64,000 nucleotides of DNA from Myxococcales bacterium (GTDB lineage Bacteria > Myxococcota_A > Polyangia > Haliangiales > Haliangiaceae): NCBI GenBank assembly GCA_016716835.1, contig JADJUW010000001.1, positions 558,001 to 622,000 on the forward strand, written 5' to 3'. This document shows, one piece after another, positions 1-10,725 of the stretch. The position numbers and the translations under genes were made by a program. Under the pieces are notes generated by a model, which worked only from the letters and a program-made list of their open reading frames with translations, made no database searches and was not told the origin of the DNA. Every line of letters starts with the position of its first letter. Positions within the stretch are counted from its first letter, which is position 1.

Positions 1-424
1 GCGTGCGGACAAAGCTCCATAATAGCTCATACGCCAAGTCGCGGTCGACAAAGAGTAAGTCTTCAATGTCCTTGCGGTGCAGGACAAACAGCTTGCCGGC
101 CTCATGGCATAACGCTGTGGCCGAGCGCGGCGCGTCGTCGATGAGCGACATCTCGCCGAAATAGGCGCCCTCGCGCAGCACCGCGAGCGCCTCTTCGCCC
201 ATGCCCGGCACCACGCGCGAAATGCGCACGCCACCCGCGAGCACGAGGTAAAATTTGTCGCCCGCATCGCCCTCGGAAAAAATGGTCGCACCCGAGCGGA
301 TGACCTCTTCTTGGCCAATCGTGATCAAGCGCCGCAGGTGCGGCACCGGCAGCGTCTTAAACAGGTCGGTCGCGGCCAGAATCTCCAGCGTCGACGTCCC
401 TGGCTTAGCAGCTGGCTCACTCAT
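1..424 (-). CDS. cyclic nucleotide-binding domain protein (partial)
   Basis: The first 141 residues are visible; the gene runs off the left edge. After a short Ala/Pro-rich leader it reads as one cNMP-binding beta-barrel: a leading helix (ATDLFKTLPVPHLRRL), a G-D-G-D-K-F-Y type strand block (SEGDAGDKFYLVLAGGVRIS) and the phosphate-binding cassette FGEMSLIDDAPRSATA, with the Gly-Glu and Arg-Ser residues that contact cyclic nucleotide. Start is an ATG at 424-422. It lies 125 bases downstream of atpE on the same strand. What follows the barrel (a DNA-binding helix, a transporter or nothing) cannot be seen, so its output is unknown. Confidence 0.8.
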   Translation of the reverse strand, partial: MSEPAAKPGTSTLEILAATDLFKTLPVPHLRRLITIGQEEVIRSGATIFSEGDAGDKFYLVLAGGVRISRVVPGMGEEALAVLREGAYFGEMSLIDDAPRSATALCHEAGKLFVLHRKDIEDLLFVDRDLAYELLWSFVRT

Positions 425-549
425 GGCCGCCAGCTTCCCACGGCTGGGATGGGCGCGCAATGTGCCGAAAACACAAACGGCTCGCAGCCGGCGCTTGCGC
501 GGCTCGAGACGTCAAAGAGTTATGCCGCGAGCGGCATGTAAATGCTTGC

Positions 550-885
550 CTAGCGCAGCAATACGATGAGCGCGACAAAGGCGATAATGACGAGCGCTTC
601 CATCAGGGCGAGCGCAATAATCATTGGCGTGAAGATCGCGTCTTTCGCGCCTGGGTTGCGAGCGATGCCGTCGAGCGCCGCTGCGGCGGCGCGGCCTTGG
701 CCAAGCGCTGCGCCGAGGGCAGCCATCCCAATGGCAATGCCGGCGGCAAGCGAGATGATGCCAGCATTGCCAGCGACAGCCAACGCCGTGGCTGATTCGC
801 CTTGAGCAAATGCAACTGAGGCGAATCCGAAGGTCACGAGGAACGTGGTGAAAGCGGCAATTTTCTTGGTGATACGGCTGGTCAT
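550..885 (-). CDS. atpE: F0F1 ATP synthase subunit c
   Basis: Proteolipid that forms the rotor ring of F0 in the inner membrane. The 111-aa product starts with a signal-peptide-like segment (about residues 1-27, ending AFA), then two membrane helices. Helix 1 holds the GxGxGxG-like packing segment (AIGMAALGAALGQG), the polar loop has ARNPGAKD, and helix 2 has the ion-carrying Glu in ALMEALVI. The residues after that Glu (Ala-Leu) lack the Ser/Thr seen in sodium-type rings, so proton coupling is inferred. I chose the ATG at 885 because an AAGGAGAA ribosome-binding site lies just before it; an ATG 36 bases upstream lacks one. Last gene of the F0 operon here. Confidence 0.96.
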   Translation of the reverse strand: MTSRITKKIAAFTTFLVTFGFASVAFAQGESATALAVAGNAGIISLAAGIAIGMAALGAALGQGRAAAAALDGIARNPGAKDAIFTPMIIALALMEALVIIAFVALIVLLR

Positions 886-963
886 GGGGTTCTCCTTAAA
901 ACGTCTTGGGTCAATATGCAAGGGTTGAACTAGCGGATTTCGTAATGAATTGTGGGGTACGGC

Positions 964-1744
964 TTAGTGTTCTTCGTGCGCGATTGCCATCGAAATGTAG
1001 ACCATCGAAAGCATACAGAATACGAGCGCCTGCACGAAGCAGATGAAGAGGCCGAGGAAGTAAAACGGCAGGGGTACGATGATAGGCACCAGCGAGAAAA
1101 AGGCGGCGATGACCTTATGGTCTGCAACCATATTGCCCATGAGGCGAAACGCCAGCGAGAATGGCCGGGCCACATGGCTGATGATCTCGATTGGCAGCAT
1201 CAGTGGGACGAGGTACCAAACGGGCCCGAGGAAATGCTTGAAGTAGGCAGGTCCGTGTTCTTTAGCACCGTAGTAGTGGGTCAAAAAGAAGACGGTGACC
1301 GAGATCGCCAGGTTGGTTTTAAGTGTGTCGTTTGGCGTGACAAACCCGGGCACCAAGCCGATGAGGTTACCAAAAAGCAGAAATAGGAAAATGGCGCCGA
1401 TGAGCGGGTAGAAGCGCGCGGCATTGTCCTTCCCGAATTGGCCGACAACTAAGCCGTAGACGTATTCCGCGAGGGCTTCAAAGACGTTGCGAAAATTCAT
1501 GCGTCGCGGGGGTACGATGCCACCGTCGCCACTGACGGCTAGGCTCTTTGCGGAAATGGGTCGCTCCGAGTGCGACGAAACCGAGCACCAACAACGCGAC
1601 GATGACGTGAATTAACGTAAAATGCGTGCCTTGAAACATCGCAAATTTGGTGTCGCGTTCCAAAAGGTGGCGCGCGTTGTCGTTTAGCGATTGCCACCAT
1701 CCGAATCGATTTAGGTAATCAAACCAAGTGCCGTGTTCGCCCAT
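964..1744 (-). CDS. atpB: F0F1 ATP synthase subunit a, reading frame interrupted
   Basis: Membrane stator subunit that forms the two proton half-channels against the c-ring. The sequence is split over two frames. 1744 to about 1550 encodes the N-terminus with the first helix (HFTLIHVIVALLVLGFV). The second frame encodes the rest to 964, including PRRMNFRNVFEALAEYVYGL, the essential channel Arg (AFRLMGNMVADH) and the conserved Gln in FVQALVF. The frames join at an AAA run (TTT on the plus strand, 1547-1549): dropping one A gives HFRKSLAVSGDGGIVPPRRM, which fits the family. No other damage is visible, so a sequencing indel is more likely than a dead gene. It lies between atpI and atpE. Confidence 0.9.
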
Positions 1745-1756
1745 GAATTCTCTCGC

Positions 1757-2146
1757 TTAGGGTTGGTTAGGGGAGGTGTGAATTGGCGCCGGGAGCGCCG
1801 GAGGCGCCGTGCGCGCAAGCTCAATGAAGATTGAAAATGCAAATAGCAAATAGCCAAGGCCGAAACCCAGCGGCGACATGGGGATGAGTAGCAAGGCGCC
1901 GAGGGTAAACAAGATTAACAAGACCAACTTGGGCATGAGCCACGCAAGCCGTTTTGCCGACAACTCTTGCGCGGTTGTTGTCCGGATGCGGGCCAAAAAA
2001 GCAAAGTTGGCACACGTGACTGCCACACCCACCGCGACACCAAGCGAGAATCGCTGCGACCCCGCAAGCAACGACAGCAATACCATCGGTCCGCCGAGCG
2101 CGTAGTTGCGTCGTTCGACCCTGGCGACAAAATTGTCGAGATTCAT
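1757..2146 (-). CDS. ATP synthase subunit I-like membrane protein
   Basis: A 129-aa protein with four predicted membrane segments (around GGPMVLLSLLAGS, LGVAVGVAVTCANFAFLA, LMPKLVLLILFTLGALLL and GFGLGYLLFAFSIFI). Size, topology and position just before atpB match AtpI/subunit-I proteins, which help assemble the c-ring. Its start overlaps the stop of the upstream atpZ-like gene by four bases (ATGA at 2143-2146), which suggests translational coupling. Sequence identity within this family is always low, so the assignment rests largely on context. Confidence 0.75.
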   Translation of the reverse strand: MNLDNFVARVERRNYALGGPMVLLSLLAGSQRFSLGVAVGVAVTCANFAFLARIRTTTAQELSAKRLAWLMPKLVLLILFTLGALLLIPMSPLGFGLGYLLFAFSIFIELARTAPPALPAPIHTSPNQP

Positions 2147-2442
2147 GGTGACTGCTCCGGCGGGTCAGTCGGCTTTGAGCTCCCCGTGTATTGCTTGGCA
2201 GCACGGTGGAGCGCGCGGAAGCCCGCGAGGCTGCCGTAAAATAAGCCTAGGAGCGTGAGCCAGGGCTTGGTGCCAAACCTGCCGTCAGCCCAGTACCCGG
2301 CTCCCGTCCCAATGGCGATAGAAAGCCCAAACTGAATCCCAAGCGAAGACTGCGCAAGCGTTTGGTAATGGCTTGCCGTCGCCTTCGCGATTGGTGCGTC
2401 CTTACCGGAACTGGCGGTCATAAACTGGCGCGTCGTTAGCAC
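2143..2442 (-). CDS. AtpZ/AtpI-like F0 assembly protein
   Basis: First gene of the F0 cluster, 99 aa. It has a hydrophilic N-terminus, then two membrane helices: SSLGIQFGLSIAIGTGAGYWAD and the segment around TLLGLFYGSLAGFRAL. The glycine-rich GxxxGYWxDxxFGTxPW block is typical of AtpZ-family proteins encoded beside ATP synthase genes and implicated in assembly or Mg2+ handling. Two starts are possible: GTG at 2442 and ATG at 2421. Neither has a clear ribosome-binding site, and 2421 would remove seven residues. The stop overlaps the next gene by four bases. Confidence 0.72.
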   Translation of the reverse strand: MLTTRQFMTASSGKDAPIAKATASHYQTLAQSSLGIQFGLSIAIGTGAGYWADGRFGTKPWLTLLGLFYGSLAGFRALHRAAKQYTGSSKPTDPPEQSP

Positions 2443-2510
2443 GCGGCCATAGGCAGGTCAATTCGCCTATCTGCCATTGTATTCAAGCGTTTGCGGAATA
2501 TGACGTAGCT

Positions 2511-3803
2511 TCAGATCGCCGCCATGGCGGCGAGGGTGGCATCGGCTGCGACAAGCACAGCATTGATGTCGTCGTCGCTGTGGGCGAGCGAGACAAACAT
2601 GGCCTCAAATTGGCTCGGCGGCAGGAAGACGCCGCGCTCGCGCATGCCGCGGAAAAAGCGGCCAAAGGCCTCGGTATCGCTGGTTTTGGCGGTGGCGTAG
2701 TCGGTCACCGGGGTCGCGGTGAAAAATAGCGTCAGCATGGCGCCGACGCGGTTTACCTGCGCTGGAATTTTGTGCCGGGCGGCGGCCGCGGCGAGGCCAT
2801 CCCCTAGGCGCGCGCTAGCGGCCTCGAGCCGCTCATACGTGCCAGGCCGCGACAAGATGTCCATGGTGCGGAGGCCGGCGGCGAGCGCGAGCGGATTGCC
2901 GCTGAGCGTCCCGGCTTGATAGACCGAACCGAGCGGCGCCAGGTGACTCATTATGTCGGCGCGGCCGCCAAACGCCGCGGCCGGCAGGCCACCGCCGACC
3001 ACCTTGCCGACGCACGTTAAATCCGGCGAGATCCCGTAGCGAATTTGCGCGCCGCCCCACGCGACGCGAAAGCCGGTCATCACTTCGTCAAAGATGAGCA
3101 CTGTGCCCTGCTCGTGGGTGAGCTCGCGCAGCGCCGTCAAATAGCCTTCGGCTGGTGCAACCAGGCCCATGTTGCCGCAGACCGGCTCGATGATCACCGC
3201 GGCGATTTGGCCGGGGTTAGCGGCAAACGTCGCCCGCATTGCAGCAATGTCGTTGTACGGCACGACCAACGTATCGGCCGCCGCACCCGCAGGCACGCCG
3301 GCGGAGCCTGGGATGCCAAGCGTTGCGGCGCCCGAGCCCGCGGCCACGAGCAGCATGTCGGCGTGGCCGTGATAGCCGCCGTCGATCTTGATAATTTTAT
3401 CGCGCCCCGTAAAGCCGCGCGCCAAGCGCAACGCGCTCATCGTGGCCTCAGTACCCGACGACACCGCGCGCACCATTTGCATGGACGGAATCGCCGTTCT
3501 GATCGCCTCGGCAAAGCGCACTTCGATTTCGGTTGGCGCGCCAAACGACGTGCCGCCCATCACCGCGTCGCGCAGCGCATCGAGCACCTCGGCATTGCCG
3601 TGGCCGACGATCATCGGGCCCCAGCTGCCGATTAAATCAATGTACCAATTGCCATCGACGTCCATGACGCGGCTGCCATCGCCCTGCGCGATAAACAGCG
3701 GCCCGGTGCCGACCGACTTGCACGCCCGCACCGGCGAATTAACGCCGCCCGGTATCACTGCGCGCGCGCGTTCCATCAACTGTTGCGATTGCTTGGTGTC
3801 CAT
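2511..3803 (-). CDS. hemL: glutamate-1-semialdehyde 2,1-aminomutase
   Basis: PLP-dependent class III aminotransferase-fold enzyme that turns glutamate-1-semialdehyde into 5-aminolevulinate, the C5 route into tetrapyrroles. The 430-aa length is normal. Visible blocks: PGGVNSPVRACKSVG at the N-terminus, SSGTEATMSALRLARG for cofactor phosphate binding, DGGYHGHAD, the FDEVMTGFR aspartate block, the Schiff-base Lys in CVGKVVGGGLPAAAFGG (near residue 268), and GTLSGNPLA. It starts at an ATG at 3803. It stands alone on the minus strand, with the F0 operon 69 bases downstream; no other heme gene is nearby. Confidence 0.97.
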   Translation of the reverse strand: MDTKQSQQLMERARAVIPGGVNSPVRACKSVGTGPLFIAQGDGSRVMDVDGNWYIDLIGSWGPMIVGHGNAEVLDALRDAVMGGTSFGAPTEIEVRFAEAIRTAIPSMQMVRAVSSGTEATMSALRLARGFTGRDKIIKIDGGYHGHADMLLVAAGSGAATLGIPGSAGVPAGAAADTLVVPYNDIAAMRATFAANPGQIAAVIIEPVCGNMGLVAPAEGYLTALRELTHEQGTVLIFDEVMTGFRVAWGGAQIRYGISPDLTCVGKVVGGGLPAAAFGGRADIMSHLAPLGSVYQAGTLSGNPLALAAGLRTMDILSRPGTYERLEAASARLGDGLAAAAARHKIPAQVNRVGAMLTLFFTATPVTDYATAKTSDTEAFGRFFRGMRERGVFLPPSQFEAMFVSLAHSDDDINAVLVAADATLAAMAAI

Positions 3804-3914
3804 GGGCCGACGAATCTAGCACAGCCGGGCGCGTGCGAACCCCGGTCGCGTTTCATCAGTGCCTGTTAGCGCGGGCGAGAAAGCTTGGCCGCCAGCAGGT
3901 GATAGCGTGGCGAC

Positions 3915-4266
3915 ATGACGCGCAAACGGATGGCAAGGGGGGTGGCTATGGTAACGGCGCTGGCGTTGGGGTGGTTTGTGTCGCCGCCCGTGCCGCCGGC
4001 CCATGCCTGCTGGTGCACGAAGCTATCGCTGTACCACGCGGATGCCTCGCCCCCGGGGGGGCCGCCCAGACTCTGACCTCTTTACGTATGTAAGTCCGCC
4101 CTATGGTGCGTCGGAGGTGCAAGCGCAAGTTGTTTCGCAAGGAGTGACGGCCGCCGCGGTGAGCCGGTCAAGGTTGGCGTGCCGACGCGAGAAAGCTCAG
4201 ATAGTTTTAGCGGTCGACCACTCGGTTTTCGATGGGGTGGTAGGCGGCGGTTCAGGTCGTAGATAA
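3915..4266 (+). pseudogene. possible small secreted protein, frame broken at a G7 run
   Basis: An ATG at 3915 opens a 53-codon frame whose product looks like a signal peptide (MTRKRMARGVAMVTALALGW, then PPAHACWC). The frame ends at 4074-4076, just after seven G residues (4055-4061). Removing one G would continue it as PDSDLFTYVSPPYGASEVQ to a stop at 4264-4266. The signal peptide is convincing by eye, but I recognise no family in the remainder, and no ribosome-binding site decides the start. It may be a real short exported protein, an indel-damaged gene or chance. The rest of 3804-4422 shows nothing else I can support. Confidence 0.25.
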
Positions 4267-4422
4267 CGCGGCTTTTTTTGTCGCGACATTGCCATCACCG
4301 CCAACATTCGTTCAGTGCGGTGCGAAAATCACATGGTGTTAACCTGTGTTGGCAACGTGCCCCCCATAGCCATGGCGCCAGCGAGCGGTTGCGGTGGACC
4401 GAACTTTGCAAGGCAAAACGCG

Positions 4423-4869
4423 ATGCAGCCAATTCAAGGCACATTTCCAACGCGACCACGGTCCAGCGTCCGGCTTGCTGTGCTCGGTGTGTTCGCGGTC
4501 GGGTCGATGCTCGGCGGGTGTGCACGCCCCGATTTTTGCGCAGCAATGGCGCAGGGCAATTTCAAGGAGGCCACCGAGGCGCTGGGCGGCGACATGAGCC
4601 AGGCCGGTAGCGACGCTGAAGCCGTTGAGGGCGTGGTAGCCGCGACGGAGGCGCAGTCATGCGTTGCCAATTTCGAGGTGGACCCTGCTATTCTTGACTC
4701 GGAACCCGGCATCCAAGTGATGAGCTTCGAAGCGCAGATTGCAGGTGCGCGTCGCGCCTGCACGGTCGGCCTGACTCTGGCTTCCCCGTATCGGTTCCGC
4801 GTCCATTGCGACATGAGCAAAGCACTCTCTGCGCCCGCGCCCTCAATGCCGCAAGCCGAGGCGCCATAG
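4423..4869 (+). CDS. putative lipoprotein, first of a tandem paralogous pair
   Basis: From the ATG at 4423 the 148-aa product has a basic N-terminus, a hydrophobic stretch and a lipobox (MLGGC), so it is probably a lipoprotein. The mature part starts ARPDFCAAMAQGNFKEATEALG and ends near LTLASPYRF; four cysteines are conserved with the next gene. I recognise no domain. The gene downstream encodes a clear paralogue in the same order (RPEFC..., EPGI, RRAC, TLASPYRF), so this is a local duplication. An in-frame upstream ATG at 4315 would bury the signal sequence and was not used. Confidence 0.62.
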   Translation: MQPIQGTFPTRPRSSVRLAVLGVFAVGSMLGGCARPDFCAAMAQGNFKEATEALGGDMSQAGSDAEAVEGVVAATEAQSCVANFEVDPAILDSEPGIQVMSFEAQIAGARRACTVGLTLASPYRFRVHCDMSKALSAPAPSMPQAEAP

Positions 4870-5300
4870 TGGCGGGCGCTTTCTCATACGGGCTGCTGGG
4901 CTTACTCGGCGCCACAGTCGCGATGACGAGTGGCTGTGTGAGAGCCGCCGCGCGCCCCGAATTCTGTGCCTCCATTGCTGCTGGAAACCTCAAGCAGGCC
5001 AGTCACGCGCTAAAGCGCGACGTGAAACCCACGGACAACGACCATGATGCCATCGAAGCCGTCCTGGTCGCCACGCAGGCGCAGACTTGCGTTGTCCATA
5101 CCCGGGCAGAACGAGGGGTGATCCGGACAGAGCCTGGCATCAAAGAAATCTATTTCGAGATTGACGCGGAAGGGCAGCGCCGTGCTTGTCACGTCGATCT
5201 CACGCTAGCCTCTCCGTACCGCTTTTCCATTCACCCAATCCGATGGAATTCAACAAACCCCGACACGCGCTGCTCGCTGTTAGAAGCCGCGACGCCGTAG
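4806..5300 (+). CDS. putative lipoprotein, second of a tandem paralogous pair
   Basis: Paralogue of the preceding lipoprotein. It has a hydrophobic signal stretch ending in a lipobox-like MTSGC, then RPEFCASIAAGNLKQASHAL, EPGIKEIYFEID and RRACHVDLTLASPYRFSI. The start is uncertain. A TTG at 4806 gives a normal basic n-region but overlaps the upstream gene by 64 bases. A GTG at 4869 overlaps its stop codon and would suit translational coupling, but leaves no positive charge before the hydrophobic core. Function unknown. The shared cysteine pattern suggests a small disulfide-stabilised periplasmic domain; that is inference. Confidence 0.58.
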   Translation: MRHEQSTLCARALNAASRGAIVAGAFSYGLLGLLGATVAMTSGCVRAAARPEFCASIAAGNLKQASHALKRDVKPTDNDHDAIEAVLVATQAQTCVVHTRAERGVIRTEPGIKEIYFEIDAEGQRRACHVDLTLASPYRFSIHPIRWNSTNPDTRCSLLEAATP

Positions 5301-5447
5301 TGCCAATGCAGACAACCCGCGCTAAGGTGGCAGCGTGTTGTTATTGATGCCGGCAATCGCGCCTTGGGTGTGCCTTGGTTTTTTCGCCGCGTCTCACAAG
5401 CTCTTTGAGCGCCGGAGACGCGGTGAGACTCACAAAAGAGGTGCCTC

Positions 5448-5987
5448 GTGCCACAACTAGAAACATCAGACGACGTCATTGCGTTCTGGCAAGATGCCGG
5501 CTTCAGCAAATGGTTTACCAAGGACGAGGTGTTTGATGCCACGTTCCGTGAATCTTGCTTGACGCTGCACCAACGCGCCGCGACGGGCCAGCTCGACGCT
5601 TGGCAGTCCACCGCGAACGGCGCGCTGGCGCTGATCTTGTTGTTCGATCAATTCCCGCGCAATGCCTTCCGCAACACGGCGCAAATGTTTGCCACCGACG
5701 CCATGGCCCGTGACTACGCCGCGCGCGCCCTTGCGCAGGGTTTTGACAACCAAGTTCAACCGGCATTGCGCATGTTTTTCTACCTGCCGTTTGAGCACTC
5801 CGAAAACCTCGACGATCAACACAGGTCGGTGGCGTTGCACGAAGCGATTGACTTCAAAGAATACGCCGTACAGCACCGCGACATTATTCAACGCTTTGGC
5901 CGTTTCCCTCACCGCAATGCCGTGCTCGGCCGCCCAAGCACCGCCGCCGAGCTGGCGTATCTCGAAGCCGGAGGGTTTGCTGGCTGA
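5448..5987 (+). CDS. DUF924 family protein
   Basis: A 179-aa protein that matches the DUF924 family along its whole length. It has an opening FWQDAGFSKWFTKDEVFD block, the LALILLFDQFPRNAFRNTAQMFATD signature, FFYLPFEHSEN, and the closing IQRFGRFPHRNAVLGR with TAAELAYLEAGGFAG. The family is alpha-helical, with a TPR-like fold, and has no settled biochemical function. It starts at a GTG (5448). The gene stands alone, with 408 bases of non-coding DNA after it. Confidence 0.9.
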   Translation: MPQLETSDDVIAFWQDAGFSKWFTKDEVFDATFRESCLTLHQRAATGQLDAWQSTANGALALILLFDQFPRNAFRNTAQMFATDAMARDYAARALAQGFDNQVQPALRMFFYLPFEHSENLDDQHRSVALHEAIDFKEYAVQHRDIIQRFGRFPHRNAVLGRPSTAAELAYLEAGGFAG

Positions 5988-6396
5988 CACAGCCTAGCTA
6001 GCGCGTACGGGCTCGCTCTTGAGCCGTCCGCTACGCCGCTGCTGCGGCGGGCCGGTGAGGGTGCTGTGGGGTAGAGCGATTTCAAAAACAAAAATGGCGG
6101 AGAACAGACCGCAGTGGGTGGAGGCAATTGTGGTGCACGACTTGCGCGCTGTAACTCACACAACTTGAGCCCGTCTGCGGGTCCTGGCTGCGAATCCCGG
6201 CGTTGCTCGTCGGTCGTTTGGAACCACCAAACTCCACTCCTCGCGCCTTGGGCTTCACACCCAGGCCTCCGCATCCAGACTCAAAACGTATGAGTTACCG
6301 CACGCGCGATGCCGAGGCGCATCCGTCTGGATGTAACGAGGCTCGCGAAGCCGTACACTGGGCGATTATTGTCTCCGGCCCACCCAATGCGTTCCG
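5988..6396 (+). other. non-coding interval downstream of the DUF924 gene
   Basis: A 409-base gap between the DUF924 gene and the 3' end of gyrA. I searched it for tRNA-like T-loops, terminators and short genes. A GC-rich inverted repeat (CCGCTGCTGCGGCGG, around 6034-6048) and a purine-rich stretch are present, but no U-tract follows the hairpin. The open frame on the minus strand here has a composition unlike its neighbours and no start signal. Nothing is annotated with confidence. Confidence 0.3.
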
Positions 6397-9114
<2,718 letters not shown>

Positions 9115-9210
9115 GGCTACTCTCCAGGGCGGGTGTATACCTTGATGGCTTTAGGCGGCGCAATCACATCCCGCCTTCGAATTGGCGCCCGGACATGCTA
9201 TGGGGAGGCC

Positions 9211-10725
9211 GTGGGCAATCGACTGGCTGGCGAGATATCGCCGTATTTGCGCGAGCATAGCGAAGACCCCGTGGCGTGGTGGCCGTGGGGGCCGCAGGCC
9301 TTTGCCGAGGCGGCGCGGCTGGGCAAGCCGGTGTTTATCTCGATTGGCTATTCGTCGAGCAAATGGTGCCGTGCCATGGCGCAAGAATCGTTTGCCGATC
9401 CCCGCGTCGCAGCGCTGCTAAATGACCGCTTTGTGGCGATCATGGTCGACCGCGACGAGCTGCCCGAGGTGGATGCGATTTACATGCAAGCCGTGGTGGT
9501 GATGGGCGAGCATGGCGGTTGGCCGGTGTCCGCGTTTTGCATGCCCGATGGGCGGCCGTTTTATCTCGGCACGTATTTGGGCAAGCAAGAGCGCGATGGC
9601 CGGCCAAGCTTTTCGCGTGCCATCCAGGCGATGGCCGAGGCGTATGAGCACGACCACGCGCGCTTACTGGAAAACGCGGAGGCGCTGACCGAGGGCTTGG
9701 CCGAGGCCGAGGTGCACATGCGGGCGCAGGCGACGGCGCAGGGCGACGCGACGCCGCTGTCGGCGGCAACCGTTACCGCGGCGTGTGAGCAAATTCTGCG
9801 CCGCATCGACCGCGAGCATGGCGGACTCATCGGCACGCCGAAGTTTCCCAGCGCGCCGATTCATCGCTTGCTCGCGAGGTGCGGCGAAAATAATCCGGCG
9901 GCGCGCGAGGCGAGCGCCCGGTGGACGATGGCGATGGTGCGCGGTGGCTTGGCCGAGGATGGCCACGGCGGCGGCGCCCTCGACGACGCGTGGCAGCTCG
10001 CAAAGGGCGAAATGCTGCTGAGCGACCGCAGCCAGTTGTTAGAAATGCTGGCGCTGGCGCGCGGCTGGGCGAGAGACGCCGAGCGCGCGCAGATCAACGC
10101 GGCCGCGGCGGGGACTATCGCATGGCTTGTCCGTGAGCTACGCGAACCGACTGGTGGTTTGCATGCAGCTAGTGGCCTTGGCCTCGCCATTCGCGGCTTG
10201 GTGGCGTGGCATCGCGCCAGCGGCGATGCAGCAGCACGCGCGTTGGCGGTTAGTACCGCCGAGACGGTGTGGCGCAATTTGTGGCAAGGCGAGGGCTTGG
10301 CGCGCGTTTATCGCGACGGCGCGGTTAAGCACGACGCACTGCTCGACGATTACGCGTTTGTCGCCGCCGCTTTTTGTGATGTCAGCGACGCCAGCGGCGA
10401 GGTGGTGTGGTGGTCGCGCAGCGCGCAGTTGCTGGCGTGCGTCGTCCGCGAGTTTGTTGGCCGCGTTAGCGACGAGCTCATATTTTACATGACGCCGCCG
10501 CTGCCTGCGGGTTCGCCACTGATTCATCGACCCGAGTCGGCGCAAGACGGCGCGGCACCCAGCGGCGCGGCGATTGCGATCGAGACCATGTTGCGCCACG
10601 GCGCGCGCGGTGGCGACGCCGACGCGGCGGCCTTGGCGCGGCAGTATCTCGCGCAGCGCTTGGCCGGCCGGCCCAATCCGTTTGCGCACGCAACGCTGCT
10701 GGCGGTAGCGTCGAGCGAGTTCTAA
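9211..10725 (+). CDS. DUF255 thioredoxin-like protein (YyaL/SSP411 family)
   Basis: The N-terminus (NRLAGEISPYLREHSEDPVAWW, then KPVFISIGYSSS) is the diagnostic DUF255 thioredoxin-like domain, and an alpha-helical toroid like those of glycan epimerases follows to about residue 500. The family is widespread but biochemically obscure. The usual CHWC redox site reads SKWC here, so the first Cys is lost. The chain (504 aa) is shorter than the 650-700 aa typical of the family. I chose GTG 9211 because homologues begin two residues before NRL; in-frame GTG 9133 and ATG 9145 are alternatives. Its stop overlaps the convergent transporter gene by four bases. Confidence 0.83.
   Translation: MGNRLAGEISPYLREHSEDPVAWWPWGPQAFAEAARLGKPVFISIGYSSSKWCRAMAQESFADPRVAALLNDRFVAIMVDRDELPEVDAIYMQAVVVMGEHGGWPVSAFCMPDGRPFYLGTYLGKQERDGRPSFSRAIQAMAEAYEHDHARLLENAEALTEGLAEAEVHMRAQATAQGDATPLSAATVTAACEQILRRIDREHGGLIGTPKFPSAPIHRLLARCGENNPAAREASARWTMAMVRGGLAEDGHGGGALDDAWQLAKGEMLLSDRSQLLEMLALARGWARDAERAQINAAAAGTIAWLVRELREPTGGLHAASGLGLAIRGLVAWHRASGDAAARALAVSTAETVWRNLWQGEGLARVYRDGAVKHDALLDDYAFVAAAFCDVSDASGEVVWWSRSAQLLACVVREFVGRVSDELIFYMTPPLPAGSPLIHRPESAQDGAAPSGAAIAIETMLRHGARGGDADAAALARQYLAQRLAGRPNPFAHATLLAVASSEF

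Noticed and set aside
1478..1560. Programmed ribosomal frameshift in atpB
   Set aside because: The site is only AAA, with no downstream structure that I can see, and several unrelated genes have similar indels; an artefact is simpler.
5909..6274. Open frame on the minus strand in the DUF924-gyrA gap
   Set aside because: Biased composition, no start signal, and overlap with the end of the DUF924 gene.
5988..6396. tRNA or small RNA gene in the gap after DUF924
   Set aside because: A GAATCC-like word suggested a T-loop, but no acceptor or anticodon stem pairs around it.
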